Assembly: GCF_018424685.1 (NCBI RefSeq)
Contig: NZ_QTKX01000001.1
Location: forward strand, 62,001-126,000
Reading direction: 5' to 3'
Source: Mesobacillus boroniphilus
GTDB lineage: Bacteria > Bacillota > Bacilli > Bacillales > Cytobacillaceae
DNA: 64,000 nucleotides
Part shown: positions 8,980 through 17,717 of the stretch, piece by piece
Layout: the number at the start of each line of letters is the position of its first letter
Position numbering within the stretch: position 1 is the stretch's first letter
The notes under the pieces: model-generated
Told to the model about the DNA's origin: nothing
The model's database searches: none
What the model saw: the letters and a program-made list of their open reading frames with translations, nothing else
Program-made: the position numbers and the translations under genes

Positions 8980-9303
8980 ATGGCTTGGTTATTTTTAATA
9001 ATTGCTGGCATATTTGAAGTCGTGTGGGCCATTGGCCTGAAGTATACAGAAGGATTCACCAAAACGGTACCATCGTTGATCACCCTGGCAGGAATGGCGA
9101 TAAGCTTTTATTTCTTGTCGATGGCAGTCAAAACCTTGCCAATTGGTACGGCATATGCAATCTGGACTGGAATTGGAGCTGCAGGAGCAGTCATTCTGGG
9201 AATTGTCCTGTTTGGAGAGCCTCGTAATCTTTTAAGGCTGATGTTCGTCGCCTTCATTCTAGTTGGAATCATCGGATTGAAGGCCACATCAGGAAGCAAT
9301 TAA
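8980..9303 (+). CDS. gdx: Guanidinium exporter of the SMR family (Gdx/SugE)
   Basis: 107 residues with four membrane segments and the essential Glu of TM1 in AGIFEVVWAIGLKYTEGF. The motif WTGIGAAGAVILGIVLFGEP is typical of SugE/Gdx. Small multidrug resistance proteins of the Gdx subtype exchange guanidinium for protons as dual-topology dimers. The function is supported strongly by the guanidine-I riboswitch in its leader. A single gene is present rather than a ykkC-ykkD pair. AAAGGGG is about 9 bases before ATG 8980. Confidence 0.93.
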   Translation: MAWLFLIIAGIFEVVWAIGLKYTEGFTKTVPSLITLAGMAISFYFLSMAVKTLPIGTAYAIWTGIGAAGAVILGIVLFGEPRNLLRLMFVAFILVGIIGLKATSGSN

Positions 9304-9315
9304 TTATTTTCAAAG

Positions 9316-9348
9316 AGCAGGCTCGCAAAAAATTGCAGTCTGTTTTTT
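9316..9348 (+). terminator. Terminator after gdx
   Basis: AGCAGGCT (9316-9323) pairs with AGTCTGTT (9337-9344) using G-T wobbles, with an inner GCAA/TTGC stem; T-run to 9348. Confidence 0.65.
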
Positions 9349-9356
9349 AATTTCAT

Positions 9357-9385
9357 TTGCAAATTTAACCAGATTATATTATGAT
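9357..9385 (+). promoter_or_regulatory. Predicted promoter of padR-HAAS operon
   Basis: TTGCAA (9357-9362), 17 bases, TATGAT (9380-9385). The candidate PadR site begins 9 bases downstream, across the likely start of transcription. Confidence 0.5.
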
Positions 9386-9393
9386 TCCGATAG

Positions 9394-9412
9394 TACCTTT
9401 TATTACTAGGTA
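9394..9412 (+). promoter_or_regulatory. Candidate PadR operator 1
   Basis: TACCT-N9-AGGTA between the promoter and padR, overlapping the Shine-Dalgarno region. The same geometry occurs at 10406-10424 and 10456-10474 in front of the DUF4173 gene, suggesting autorepression. Confidence 0.55.
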
Positions 9413-9421
9413 GGTGATAGG

Positions 9422-9769
9422 ATGTTTAATCGTGAACTTTTAAAAGGGAGCACTTCCCTTGTACTGCTCCAGCTGCTGAATGAACGGGATATGTATGGTT
9501 ACGAGCTTGTTAAAGAACTGGATAAGCGCAGTGACCACAGTCTTCAGGTAAAAGAAGGAACCTTGTATCCAGCATTGCATAAACTTGAAAAGCAGGAATA
9601 CATTGAATTTTACTGGCAGGAGCAGGAAAAAGGCCCAGCAAGGAAATATTATCGGATCACTGAGGAAGGAAAAGAAGTCCTCATAGAGAAAACAGAAGAA
9701 TGGCAGCAATTCGTCAATGTTATGAACAAAGTTATCAGGAGAACGAAAAATGATCCAGTTAAAGATTGA
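9422..9769 (+). CDS. PadR-family transcriptional repressor
   Basis: 115-residue winged helix protein. Signature blocks are [20 protein letters not shown], the wing region [20 protein letters not shown] and [14 protein letters not shown]. It overlaps the next gene (HAAS protein) by 20 bases, the usual PadR-HAAS arrangement in Firmicutes. PadR proteins respond to small hydrophobic ligands or envelope signals in other systems; the ligand here is unknown. Confidence 0.88.
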   Translation: MFNRELLKGSTSLVLLQLLNERDMYGYELVKELDKRSDHSLQVKEGTLYPALHKLEKQEYIEFYWQEQEKGPARKYYRITEEGKEVLIEKTEEWQQFVNVMNKVIRRTKNDPVKD

Positions 9770-10391
9770 GTTTCTCACCCAGCTTAGCAGGCACCTAGGA
9801 AAGCATCCCGACAAGGAACAGATTTTGGCTGAATATGACAGCCATATCACAGAGATGCTGGCTGAGTATAGCGGCATGCAAATAGAAGACGCGGATATCA
9901 GCACGGACATTTATTCAAGATTGGGGACTCCCGAAGAAATTGCGGATAGCTGGCGTGAAGAATTATCAACGACACCAATGAAAACTCAATGGGTTTTCAT
10001 TTTGGCAAATCTTGTTTTCTTTGTTGGAGGCACTATCCTGACCCTCGTACATAATCTTTTTGATATCCCTTTCATCGACATCGCGTGGAAAAGCATCACT
10101 TCGATTCCTGCTTTGATCATCTTACTTTATCTCTTCTTTTGGGCACTGCTTGGATATGAGATAGGCAAAGGATTTGGCCATAAAGGGAGAAGATTGATGA
10201 AAAAAACGTTTATCCTGTCCATCGTGCCGAACATCATTCTTATGAACCTGACTTTGTTCAGGCTAATACCGCATGACTGGTTCCAGCCGCTGCTGAGCCC
10301 GCCATTCATTCTTATATGTATTCTTTTCACAGCACTATTGTATCCAATTTGTTGGATTGGATATAGATGGGGGAAAAAGGCTTCCATCTAA
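9750..10391 (+). CDS. HAAS/DUF1700-domain membrane protein
   Basis: 213 residues. Residues 1-70 are a helical HAAS domain ([38 protein letters not shown]), followed by four hydrophobic segments. HAAS proteins are regularly paired with PadR regulators and are thought to work as membrane-associated signalling partners (inference from the family). The start overlaps the padR 3' end, so translation is probably coupled. Confidence 0.82.
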   Translation: MIQLKIEFLTQLSRHLGKHPDKEQILAEYDSHITEMLAEYSGMQIEDADISTDIYSRLGTPEEIADSWREELSTTPMKTQWVFILANLVFFVGGTILTLVHNLFDIPFIDIAWKSITSIPALIILLYLFFWALLGYEIGKGFGHKGRRLMKKTFILSIVPNIILMNLTLFRLIPHDWFQPLLSPPFILICILFTALLYPICWIGYRWGKKASI

Positions 10392-10405
10392 TTTTTTTGG
10401 TCTAA

Positions 10406-10424
10406 TACATAGAATATCTATGTA
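10406..10424 (+). promoter_or_regulatory. Candidate PadR operator 2
   Basis: TACAT-N9-ATGTA; extended to a perfect inverted repeat ATACATAGA-ATA-TCTATGTAT (10405-10425). It lies directly after the HAAS stop codon, 50 bases upstream of operator 3. Confidence 0.5.
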
Positions 10425-10455
10425 TATAGGATTAAAAAGTATTTTTTTGACTGAA

Positions 10456-10474
10456 TACCTAGTAATTCTAGGTG
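10456..10474 (+). promoter_or_regulatory. Candidate PadR operator 3
   Basis: TACCT-N9-AGGTG (core ACCTAG-N5-CTAGGT), just upstream of the Shine-Dalgarno GGAG of the DUF4173 gene. Same half-sites and spacing as operator 1. Confidence 0.55.
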
Positions 10475-10490
10475 AAAGGAGAGATTGAAA

Positions 10491-11954
10491 GTGGAATTCA
10501 AAATGAAAAAAGGTGACTGGATTTTTTTCATGGTCTGTCTTGCTTTAGGGATTTTGGCGGAAAGGTCTTTTTTGCATGGCCAAATAGGATTGTCGTATCC
10601 TGTTTTTATTACTTGCTTTTATGGTGTTTTTTTCTGGAGGTACCGTTCATTCTCTTTTACGAATAAAAAGCTTGGATTATTATTGATTGCTTCTATATGG
10701 CTGCTCGCAACCAGCTTTTTCATGTATTCGAATACGATATTATATTTGCTAAACATCCTGGTGATCCCCCTGATGGTCCTCATCCAACTTGTGCTTGTCA
10801 CCTACCCGACGGAAAACCAATGGCATAGATGGCCGTACGTCCAAAAACTCTTTTTATCAGTAGGAGCAGCGATTGCCTATGTGTTCAGGTTCATAATGTA
10901 TGGACCTAAATTGGCTATCAGAGGACTTGAAGAAAAAAAGAGTGCTACGATTCGAAAAGTGTTGATTGGGGTGGCTATTTCATTACCACTATTGTTTGTC
11001 ATCGTCAATTTACTGGTCTCTGCTGATCAGCAGTTCGGAAACATGCTGGGTACAATCCCAAGGTGGTTATTGGGATTGAAGATAGAGGAGGAGATCTTGC
11101 GTACAATCGCGATCACCATTTACACATTGGCGATCTTTGGTGTATTGCAGGTGTTAAGGGCTAAGCAGCCACTACCTGTTGAACAGCCTGCACAAAAAGA
11201 AAAGATGGCATGGGATAGTGTGGTCAGCCTGACAGTGCTAACTTTATTGAATATCGTTTACCTTTTATTCGTAATTGTACAATTCCAATATTTTTTCAGT
11301 GAAACATTGACAGATGGTTTTACGTATGCAGAATTTGCTCGCAGAGGATTCTTTGAACTGCTTTTTGTCACTATGTTGAATTTGTTGATCATTTCCACAT
11401 TTGTTTCGTTTGTTGAAAAAGGCTCTAAAATATTAACGAGGGCTCTTCGCGGCCTGCTTTCACTACTCGTTATCTTCAGCGGAGTCATGCTGTATTCAGC
11501 TTTTATTCGGTTGTTCATGTATGAAGAGGCATATGGATTTACCTTTGCCAGGGTGTTGGCCCATTCTTTCATGATCTTCCTGCTTGTGATATTATGCTAT
11601 TCCTTCATGAGGATATGGATGGAGCGGCTCTCGCTTGTACGTTTTTACATCATATCGGCTATCATCTTTTATACTTTGGTCAACACGATCCAGCTTGACC
11701 GATTTGTCGTCGAGCGTAATTTGGAGCGTTACTTAGAAACGGGAAAAATAGATATTTACTATCTGAATTCGCTGTCTTATGAAGGAGTCGAGGGATTGGT
11801 GGAGCTTTATAAGATTAATCCAGGTCACCCGGGTCTTTCGGACTTGTTGCTGCAAAGGAAGCAAGATTTGATGTATTCAGAAGAAAACTGGAATTCCATA
11901 AATATGTCCAGAAGAAGCGCTGAAAAAGCGTTAATGGACTTAGAGATGAAGTAA
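10491..11954 (+). CDS. DUF4173-type polytopic membrane protein
   Basis: About 487 residues with roughly a dozen hydrophobic segments and a soluble C-terminal tail. The block YAEFARRGFFELLFVTMLNL and the tail NTIQLDRFVVERNLERYLE match my memory of DUF4173, a membrane family often placed with PadR/HAAS genes. The function is unknown. TTG 10485, GTG 10491 and ATG 10503 are possible starts; GGAG at 10478-10481 is best placed for GTG 10491. The two upstream sites suggest PadR control separate from the padR promoter. Confidence 0.7.
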   Translation: MEFKMKKGDWIFFMVCLALGILAERSFLHGQIGLSYPVFITCFYGVFFWRYRSFSFTNKKLGLLLIASIWLLATSFFMYSNTILYLLNILVIPLMVLIQLVLVTYPTENQWHRWPYVQKLFLSVGAAIAYVFRFIMYGPKLAIRGLEEKKSATIRKVLIGVAISLPLLFVIVNLLVSADQQFGNMLGTIPRWLLGLKIEEEILRTIAITIYTLAIFGVLQVLRAKQPLPVEQPAQKEKMAWDSVVSLTVLTLLNIVYLLFVIVQFQYFFSETLTDGFTYAEFARRGFFELLFVTMLNLLIISTFVSFVEKGSKILTRALRGLLSLLVIFSGVMLYSAFIRLFMYEEAYGFTFARVLAHSFMIFLLVILCYSFMRIWMERLSLVRFYIISAIIFYTLVNTIQLDRFVVERNLERYLETGKIDIYYLNSLSYEGVEGLVELYKINPGHPGLSDLLLQRKQDLMYSEENWNSINMSRRSAEKALMDLEMK

Positions 11955-12071
11955 CGATGAAATATGGCGGAAATGAAAACAAAAGTCCTCTTTGTTACCA
12001 GTTTTGTAACATATCGATGTGTTTAATGATGATAAAATTACCTTAAGCCAAATAACGGGGAGCCATGTGAA

Positions 12072-12425
12072 GTGGAAGGGTTATCTGAAATCATAAATCT
12101 CTTAAAAGGTATCGAGAGTTCAATTGACTCATTAAATAAAAGGACTGAAAACATCGAAAAAAGACTCGGCCGTCTTGAGAAAGTCGATAGCATAGAACAT
12201 CGCGTAACCTCAAATCAAATCGATATAACAGATATTAAAGATGCACTTGAAAGAATGGAAGAAATGCAAAGCGCGAAAATCGAAAATATGTTAAAAGAAT
12301 TACTGACCAAGGCAGAAATGAAAAACAATACGGAATTGAGCACGATCCACAAACGCCTTGATTCTCATTTGCTAAAATTGGGCAGAGTTGAGGAAGAAAT
12401 CCTAATGGTCCAGCAGGAAAAATAG
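12072..12425 (+). CDS. Small coiled-coil protein, function unknown
   Basis: 117 residues, almost entirely heptad-repeat helix (LLKGIESSIDSLNKRTENIE, KRLGRLEKVDSIEHRV, DIKDALERMEEMQ). No membrane segment or catalytic motif. GTG start at 12072, nine bases after CGGGGAG. Its own terminator follows at 12434. Resembles the short coiled-coil proteins often annotated hypothetical in Bacillus; no function can be given. Confidence 0.65.
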   Translation: MEGLSEIINLLKGIESSIDSLNKRTENIEKRLGRLEKVDSIEHRVTSNQIDITDIKDALERMEEMQSAKIENMLKELLTKAEMKNNTELSTIHKRLDSHLLKLGRVEEEILMVQQEK

Positions 12426-12433
12426 TTTTTTAG

Positions 12434-12464
12434 GAGATTGCGATAGAGCGCAGTCTCTTTTTTT
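12434..12464 (+). terminator. Terminator after coiled-coil gene
   Basis: GAGATTGCG (12434-12442) with CGCAGTCTC (12449-12457), loop of 6, then seven T. Confidence 0.8.
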
Positions 12465-12694
12465 ATATCTTAAAGTCTGTAGAAAAAAAGGTATCCACAA
12501 AACTTTCATAAACTCGCAATCCCTTTATATATCAGGTTCTGGGAGATTCAAAAATTATATTTGTTCAGTTGTTCACAAAATATTTACCTTTACGGGACTG
12601 GGACGAAGTGTGCAGGAGGTATGATTAAGGTGTAATCATACATTGACTGAAATAGGCAGTTTAATAGAGTATATTTATCTTTGAGGTGAGTACT

Positions 12695-14491
12695 TTGAGA
12701 TACGATTTAGTCCTGCTCCATGCGCCAAGTGTTTACGATTTCCGGAAAAATGCGCTGCTGGCCGGTCCGATAAGTGACGTTGTTCCGTCCTCTCCGGTAT
12801 TTGAAATGTATCCAATCGGGCTGACGAGTATTGCTGAATATCTGGAACGCCAGGGCTTGCGGGTGAAAATCATCAACATCGCGAACCGTATGCTGATGGA
12901 TGCAAACTTTGATGTAGAAAAGAAATTGAAAAGGATTAAAACACGGGCTTTTGGAATTGACCTTCACTGGCTGCCGCACGCTCATGGAAGTATTGAACTA
13001 GCGAAAATTGTGAAAAATCTACACCCTGAAACTCCTATGGTTTTTGGCGGTTTGTCTGCAACCTATTACCATAAAGAATTGATAGAGTATCCATTCATTG
13101 ATTTTGTCATGAGGGGCGATTCTACTGAAAAATTGATGCTTCTTTTAATTAATAATATAAAAAACGGAACTCACCAGCTTGGCGGAATCCCTAACTTGAC
13201 CTGGAAGGATGGAATTACTCCTGTTTACAATCCATTAAGCCATGTTCCTGACAGCCTTGATGAATTTGATATCCCTGGCTACCGATATACAATCAAGTCG
13301 GTCTTCAAGTATAAAAACTTCCTGGATCCACTGCCATATAACGGCTGGCTTCAATATCCCAATACAGCAATCCTCACGGCAAAGGGCTGTACCCAGGGAT
13401 GTTTGATATGCGGCGGGTCTAAGCAGTCCTACAAGGATAACTGCAACCGGAAGGTCCTGGCTAAACGCTCGCCTGCGAAACTCGTGGAGGACATTCTCTT
13501 CATCCAGCGCTTCAGCAGGGCACCAATTTTCATTCTCCATGATATCCGCCAGGCAGGAAAGGATTATGTCGATGAATTCTTTGAGAGGCTAAGCAAGATT
13601 AACCTTAAGAATGAGCTCGTTTTTGAACTGTTCCAATATGCGAATGAGGAGTTTTTTGAAAAAATTGAGAAGGTTGTACCGAAGTACAGCATTGAATTGA
13701 CCCTGGAAACCCATGATGAAAAAATTCGCCGTTACAATGGCAAATTCAATTGCACGAATGCAAAAGTGATTGAAACGCTGAGTGCTGCCTTAAGGCATAG
13801 CTGCAAGAAGATTGACATCTTTTTCATGGTTGGCATCCCGCATCAGGATTATCAAAGCGCACTTGATAACGTCGATTTTTGCGAGGAAATTCACAATGCC
13901 TGTGGAGGGGATAAGCGACTATCATACTTTGTTGCTCCGCTTGCACCATTCCTGGACCCAGCAAGCCCGGCTTTTGAAAATCCTGAAAAATATGGCTATA
14001 AGAAGTTCTGCCATACAATCGAGGACCATAGAAAGGCAATCACCCAGCCATCATGGAAGTACATGCTTAGCTTTGAAACAGATTATATGAACAGGGATGA
14101 AATTGTCAAATCTACCTATGAATCTGCCAGGAGCCTGAATGCTTTTAAGCTCAAATACGATCTTGTCGACAAGAAGACTCATGATGAAGTGAATGAGAAA
14201 ATCACCAGGTCGCTTGAATATATAGAAAAAATCGATGAAATCATTGCTCTTCCCGAACAGGAAAAGAACCAGCAATTGACCATGCTTAGCAAGGAGATGG
14301 AAGAGGTCAATAAGTACAGTATTTGCGGAAAGCATGAACTGAAATGGGAAGTGAAAAAGCATTATGCTAATGTATTTTCGCTGACGGCAATCGGAATCGA
14401 GCTATTGGTAGAAGATATCTTAATAAATGTGAAACAGAAATGGAATTCCTATAATAAAAGGGTTGGAGAAACATCTAAGAGCAGGACGTAA
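12695..14491 (+). CDS. B12-binding domain radical SAM protein
   Basis: About 598 residues. Residues 1-150 have the cobalamin-binding fold pattern (YPIGLTSIAEYLERQGLRVK, then FGIDLHW, and MVFGGLSATYY). The radical SAM cluster motif CTQGCLIC (CxxxCxxC) is at about residues 232-239. The architecture matches class B radical SAM enzymes, and the sequence recalls the Ta0216-type family (TIGR04190), whose reaction is unknown. GTG 12686 has no RBS upstream, while GAGGTGAG (12683-12690) serves a TTG at 12695. It is a single-gene unit with a terminator, without a substrate-specific neighbour. Not a standard B. subtilis gene. Confidence 0.82.
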   Translation: MRYDLVLLHAPSVYDFRKNALLAGPISDVVPSSPVFEMYPIGLTSIAEYLERQGLRVKIINIANRMLMDANFDVEKKLKRIKTRAFGIDLHWLPHAHGSIELAKIVKNLHPETPMVFGGLSATYYHKELIEYPFIDFVMRGDSTEKLMLLLINNIKNGTHQLGGIPNLTWKDGITPVYNPLSHVPDSLDEFDIPGYRYTIKSVFKYKNFLDPLPYNGWLQYPNTAILTAKGCTQGCLICGGSKQSYKDNCNRKVLAKRSPAKLVEDILFIQRFSRAPIFILHDIRQAGKDYVDEFFERLSKINLKNELVFELFQYANEEFFEKIEKVVPKYSIELTLETHDEKIRRYNGKFNCTNAKVIETLSAALRHSCKKIDIFFMVGIPHQDYQSALDNVDFCEEIHNACGGDKRLSYFVAPLAPFLDPASPAFENPEKYGYKKFCHTIEDHRKAITQPSWKYMLSFETDYMNRDEIVKSTYESARSLNAFKLKYDLVDKKTHDEVNEKITRSLEYIEKIDEIIALPEQEKNQQLTMLSKEMEEVNKYSICGKHELKWEVKKHYANVFSLTAIGIELLVEDILINVKQKWNSYNKRVGETSKSRT

Positions 14492-14500
14492 ATTTTGGAG

Positions 14501-14538
14501 AAGAGCCCATCAGGACATAATTCCTGATGGGCTCTTTT
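14501..14538 (+). terminator. Terminator after radical SAM gene
   Basis: Perfect 15-bp stem AAGAGCCCATCAGGA / TCCTGATGGGCTCTT, six-base loop, short T-run. Confidence 0.85.
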
Positions 14539-14671
14539 AGCAATCCTTACTCTAATTACTACATGCTAATCTAAATAGATGTTTAAAGAATACCTAAATG
14601 TGAAAAATGTAAAAGGACAATAAACAGGTATTGAGAAATAAAATAGCAAATCGGATGGAGGAATGTCATCA

Positions 14672-15619
14672 ATGATAGAGTTTTTGAAAAGAGGAAATAA
14701 GTCTTCCGGAATTGCGGCGCTTGGGAATACATTCCTTGCTATAATCAAAGGGGTTGCTGCTGTAATCAGCGGAAGTGGTACGATGCTTGCGACGACACTT
14801 CATTCGGTTGCAGATGCATTGAATCAATTTTTTGTTTTCATCGGCAGTGCCATTTCAGAAAAAGAAGCAACCAAACGATTTCCAACCGGGTTTGGAAGGG
14901 TTGTCAACTTATTCGTACTTGTGGCTGTCATCATCATCTCGATTATGGCATATGAAACAGTCATCAAAGGGTGGGAGCTGATCCAGCATCCGAAATCTTC
15001 CTCCAATTTGTGGCTGAATGTCATTATCATGATAGTCGCGGTTCTTGTCGATGGAGGAATCCTGATAAAAGCAATGAAGGAAATTGCTCACGAAACGAGA
15101 AGTGAGGCAAAGGGGTTTGGAATCATTGCAAATGCGTTTAAGAATGTCAGTCTGGCAGCACCGCCGACAAGACTGGTTTTCTATGAGGATTTGATTGCGA
15201 CATTTGGTGCACTTTTAGCATTGTTTTCTATTGTCATGGCTCATGTAACAGGATTTTACCTGCTTGACGGAATCGGAACATTGCTGATTGGCATCCTGCT
15301 GATTGGTATTGCTTTGAAAATTGGTTATGAGAACACCATAGGCCTCATTGGTGTTGCAGCACCTAAGGTTGTTGAGGACCGGATTGCCAAGCTGATCTTG
15401 TCAGACCCCGATGTCATTGACATCAATACATTGAGGATTGTCCAGGAGGGCAGGCAGTATCATGTTGAAAGCTACCTGGAGCTGCGCAAAGGACTGACAC
15501 TGGCTGACGCTGATGATATCAAGTTCAGGGTCAGGGATAAGGTATTAACAGACCCGGACGTAGACGATGTTACAATGGGAATTATCGAAGCGGATGACGT
15601 CCAAACTTGGAAAATGTAA
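14672..15619 (+). CDS. Cation diffusion facilitator, SLC30A9-like branch
   Basis: About 315 residues with six membrane segments and a C-terminal cytoplasmic domain. TM2 holds the usual HSVAD (HxxxD) motif. In TM5 the second HxxxD is replaced by YEDLIA, a change seen in the ZnT9-like branch, so metal specificity or transport mode may differ from CzcD. GGAGG at 14657-14661 fits ATG 14672 with 10 bases; the ATG at 14663 is too close. Single gene with a bidirectional-looking terminator behind it. Confidence 0.82.
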   Translation: MIEFLKRGNKSSGIAALGNTFLAIIKGVAAVISGSGTMLATTLHSVADALNQFFVFIGSAISEKEATKRFPTGFGRVVNLFVLVAVIIISIMAYETVIKGWELIQHPKSSSNLWLNVIIMIVAVLVDGGILIKAMKEIAHETRSEAKGFGIIANAFKNVSLAAPPTRLVFYEDLIATFGALLALFSIVMAHVTGFYLLDGIGTLLIGILLIGIALKIGYENTIGLIGVAAPKVVEDRIAKLILSDPDVIDINTLRIVQEGRQYHVESYLELRKGLTLADADDIKFRVRDKVLTDPDVDDVTMGIIEADDVQTWKM

Positions 15620-15623
15620 ATGT

Positions 15624-15658
15624 AAAAAAACAGGCAAATTAAGTATTTGCCTGTTTTT
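15624..15658 (+). terminator. Terminator after CDF gene
   Basis: ACAGGCAAAT (15630-15639) with ATTTGCCTGT (15645-15654), A-run before and T-run after, so it could work in both directions. Confidence 0.85.
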
Positions 15659-15695
15659 CGTTTATACTAAAATTAAAATTTTGCACTTAGTTTAG

Positions 15696-15920
15696 TGTCC
15701 AGCTCCAGCGCCTAGCCAGTTTTTATCCCTGAATTTACTTCTTCGAGTATCCTGCGATAAGCGTTAGCTATGAGCAGCTCGAGTCGCTTGTATAGTGTCG
15801 GAGTTTCTGGGCAGTCGGCTATAAATTTCAATTTCGGTGCTCCCAATGAAGACAAAGAACGACTTCACCGGACGGCCCTCCAGCGCTTGTCGGTGCTGAC
15901 CAAGGCGCCTCCGCTTTTCT
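15696..15920 (+). repeat. Modular GC-rich intergenic repeat, copy 1
   Basis: Begins TGTCCAGCTCCAGCG and ends CTGACCAAGGCGC..CGCTTTTCT. Internal modules include CTTCTTCGAGTATC, AGCAGCTCGAGTCGCTTGT and an inverted repeat around CAAAGAACGACTTCACC. The same modules recur in the copy at 54430. Other copies are at 26783, 41532 and 58141. The right edge runs into the stop codon of the CorC-type gene on the minus strand. Confidence 0.85.
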
Positions 15921-17268
15921 ATGAAACAACCTCAGTCTTGTTCATAAAAAAATTCTCTGCTGTCTTTTCGGTTTCAGGTTGTTTGGTTACTTCAATATAT
16001 TTAATGTGGTGCTCTTCCATTTCGGTGATTTTAAAATGGTAAGATCCGAAGCTGACGACGTCGCCCTGCTTGACTTCATAATTTTCGGTAAGCATCCAGC
16101 CGCCAAGTGTATCGACATCTTCATCGCTGATATCAAGTGCAAGAAGTTCATTTACCTCACTGACAAGCATTTTAGCATCGATGATATAATGACTTTCTTT
16201 GATTTTGCGTATCATCGGCACTTCATCCATATCGAACTCATCGCGAATTTCTCCAACAATTTCTTCAAGGATGTCTTCTACTGTCACTAGTCCGGAAGTT
16301 CCGCCATATTCGTCCATCAAGATCGCCATGTGAATGCGTTCCTTTTGCATTTTTACCAGCAAGTCATGGATTGGAATGCTGTCGATGACCCGGATGATTG
16401 GGCGGATATATGAATCTATTACCTTTTTGCGGTGTCCCTGCTCATTGATTAGATCAGTCATTACTTCTTTTATATTGACTAACCCGACAATATGGTCCTT
16501 GTCTCCGTCAATGACAGGGTATCGGGTAAATTTCTCTTCCTTCACAATCTGGAGGAAGCTCTCCAGTGAATCTTCCTTTGACAACGAAATGATTTCCGTA
16601 CGGGGCACCATGATTTCTTTGGCGATCCGGTTGTCAAATTCAAATATTTTATTTACATACTTAAACTCTGACTGGTTGATTTCACCACTTTTAAAGCTCT
16701 CGGATAGAATAATGCGAAGTTCTTCCTCAGAATGGGCTAAATCGTGTTCAGAGGCAGGCTTAAGGCCGACAAGGCCGGTAGCAAGGCGAGCAGATCCGTT
16801 CAACAGCCAGATGAATGGATACATGATTTTGTAGAACAAAATCAGCGGACCAGCTGTATTCAGAGAAACCCATTCTGCTTTTTGAATCGCTAAAGTCTTA
16901 GGAGCCAATTCACCAACTACGACATGTAGGAATGTGATGGTCGTAAACGCAATCCCTACTGAAAGAATATGTCCTAAGGATTCCGAAATATCCAGACTGA
17001 TAAATAACGGTCTTAGCAAATCAGCAATTGCCGGCTCTCCAAGCCAGCCAATTGCAAGAGCAGTAATCGTAATCCCTAGCTGGCAAGCAGAAAGATATTC
17101 ATCCAAATTCGAAATGACTCTTTTTGCGAGCACAGCTTTTTTGCTGCCTTCCTCTATTAATTGGTCAATTCTGGAACTTCTCACTTTAACAATCGCAAAT
17201 TCTGAAACGACAAAAAATGCCGTTAAAGCAATTAAAATGGCTATCCAAACCAAGTTAAATATGTCCAA
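15919..17268 (-). CDS. CNNM/CorC (HlyC) family membrane protein with CBS pair
   Basis: About 449 residues. An N-terminal DUF21/CNNM transmembrane domain (residues 1-190, with VVSEFAIVKVRSSRIDQL and CQLGITITALAIGWLGEP) is followed by a CBS pair (containing EIMVPRTEI and MDEYGGTSGLVTVEDILEEI) and a CorC_HlyC domain. Members such as MpfA export Mg2+ or resist high Mg2+; this is the likely role. The start chosen is TTG 17268 after AAGGG; an in-frame extension upstream crosses the untranslated leader and is not believed. The TAG stop overlaps the end of repeat copy 1, and the mRNA has a long structured leader (17269-17523). Confidence 0.87.
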   Translation of the reverse strand: MDIFNLVWIAILIALTAFFVVSEFAIVKVRSSRIDQLIEEGSKKAVLAKRVISNLDEYLSACQLGITITALAIGWLGEPAIADLLRPLFISLDISESLGHILSVGIAFTTITFLHVVVGELAPKTLAIQKAEWVSLNTAGPLILFYKIMYPFIWLLNGSARLATGLVGLKPASEHDLAHSEEELRIILSESFKSGEINQSEFKYVNKIFEFDNRIAKEIMVPRTEIISLSKEDSLESFLQIVKEEKFTRYPVIDGDKDHIVGLVNIKEVMTDLINEQGHRKKVIDSYIRPIIRVIDSIPIHDLLVKMQKERIHMAILMDEYGGTSGLVTVEDILEEIVGEIRDEFDMDEVPMIRKIKESHYIIDAKMLVSEVNELLALDISDEDVDTLGGWMLTENYEVKQGDVVSFGSYHFKITEMEEHHIKYIEVTKQPETEKTAENFFMNKTEVVS

Positions 17269-17523
17269 ATAAGTTCCCTTAGCCCGCGGATTTGCGGGTA
17301 AGGAGTCACCTCCCAGTAAACTGAAAATTAAGCCTGGATTTTCAGGCTTCAATTTAAATAATTAAATTCATCAAGAAAATAAAACGGCCCGTTCCGTGCG
17401 GCTGGATCAGCCAGGGCCAACATCCTGTTATGCTGTTCCTTCCGCGTTAGCAGCTGTTAAATTCTTGATACGATAGATTGCCCCATCATACCACCTCAGC
17501 TTTATCATTTAAATTTTATTATA
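17269..17523 (-). promoter_or_regulatory. Long structured 5' leader of the CorC-type gene
   Basis: An extended -10 promoter (TGGTATAAT, -10 at 17523-17518) precedes about 245 untranslated bases. In order on the minus strand: GAGGTGG plus a 10-codon reading frame MMGQSIVSRI; a GC-rich region (GGCCC..GGCTGATCCAGCC..GGGCC) followed by GTTTTATTTT, which looks like a terminator; an outer pair ATCAAGAA/TTCTTGAT that closes the domain; a second hairpin AAGCCTG/CAGGCTT; and a GGGAGG 39 bases before the start codon. It matches no riboswitch class that I recognise. Confidence 0.5.
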
Positions 17524-17717
17524 CCATATAGAGAAGAATTGAGGGGAACATTAATACGGTTTGATATCAATGTATGAAACGGACACATAAAGTATGAAGT
17601 TTATGTTCAATTATATTGGAAAATTCTGATTTTCACAAATTAGGGCTTTTCTAAATCTACAGAAAAATTTCCCAATGGGAAAATAATCCTTAATGTGGTT
17701 TATTTAACAATTAAAAT

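Noticed and set aside
9440..9910. 156-codon minus-strand open frame
   Set aside because: Antisense to padR and the HAAS gene, which have clear families and overlap each other in the normal way.
17269..17523. M-box or yybP-ykoY riboswitch
   Set aside because: The conserved sequence blocks of these classes could not be found, so the leader is listed as unassigned.
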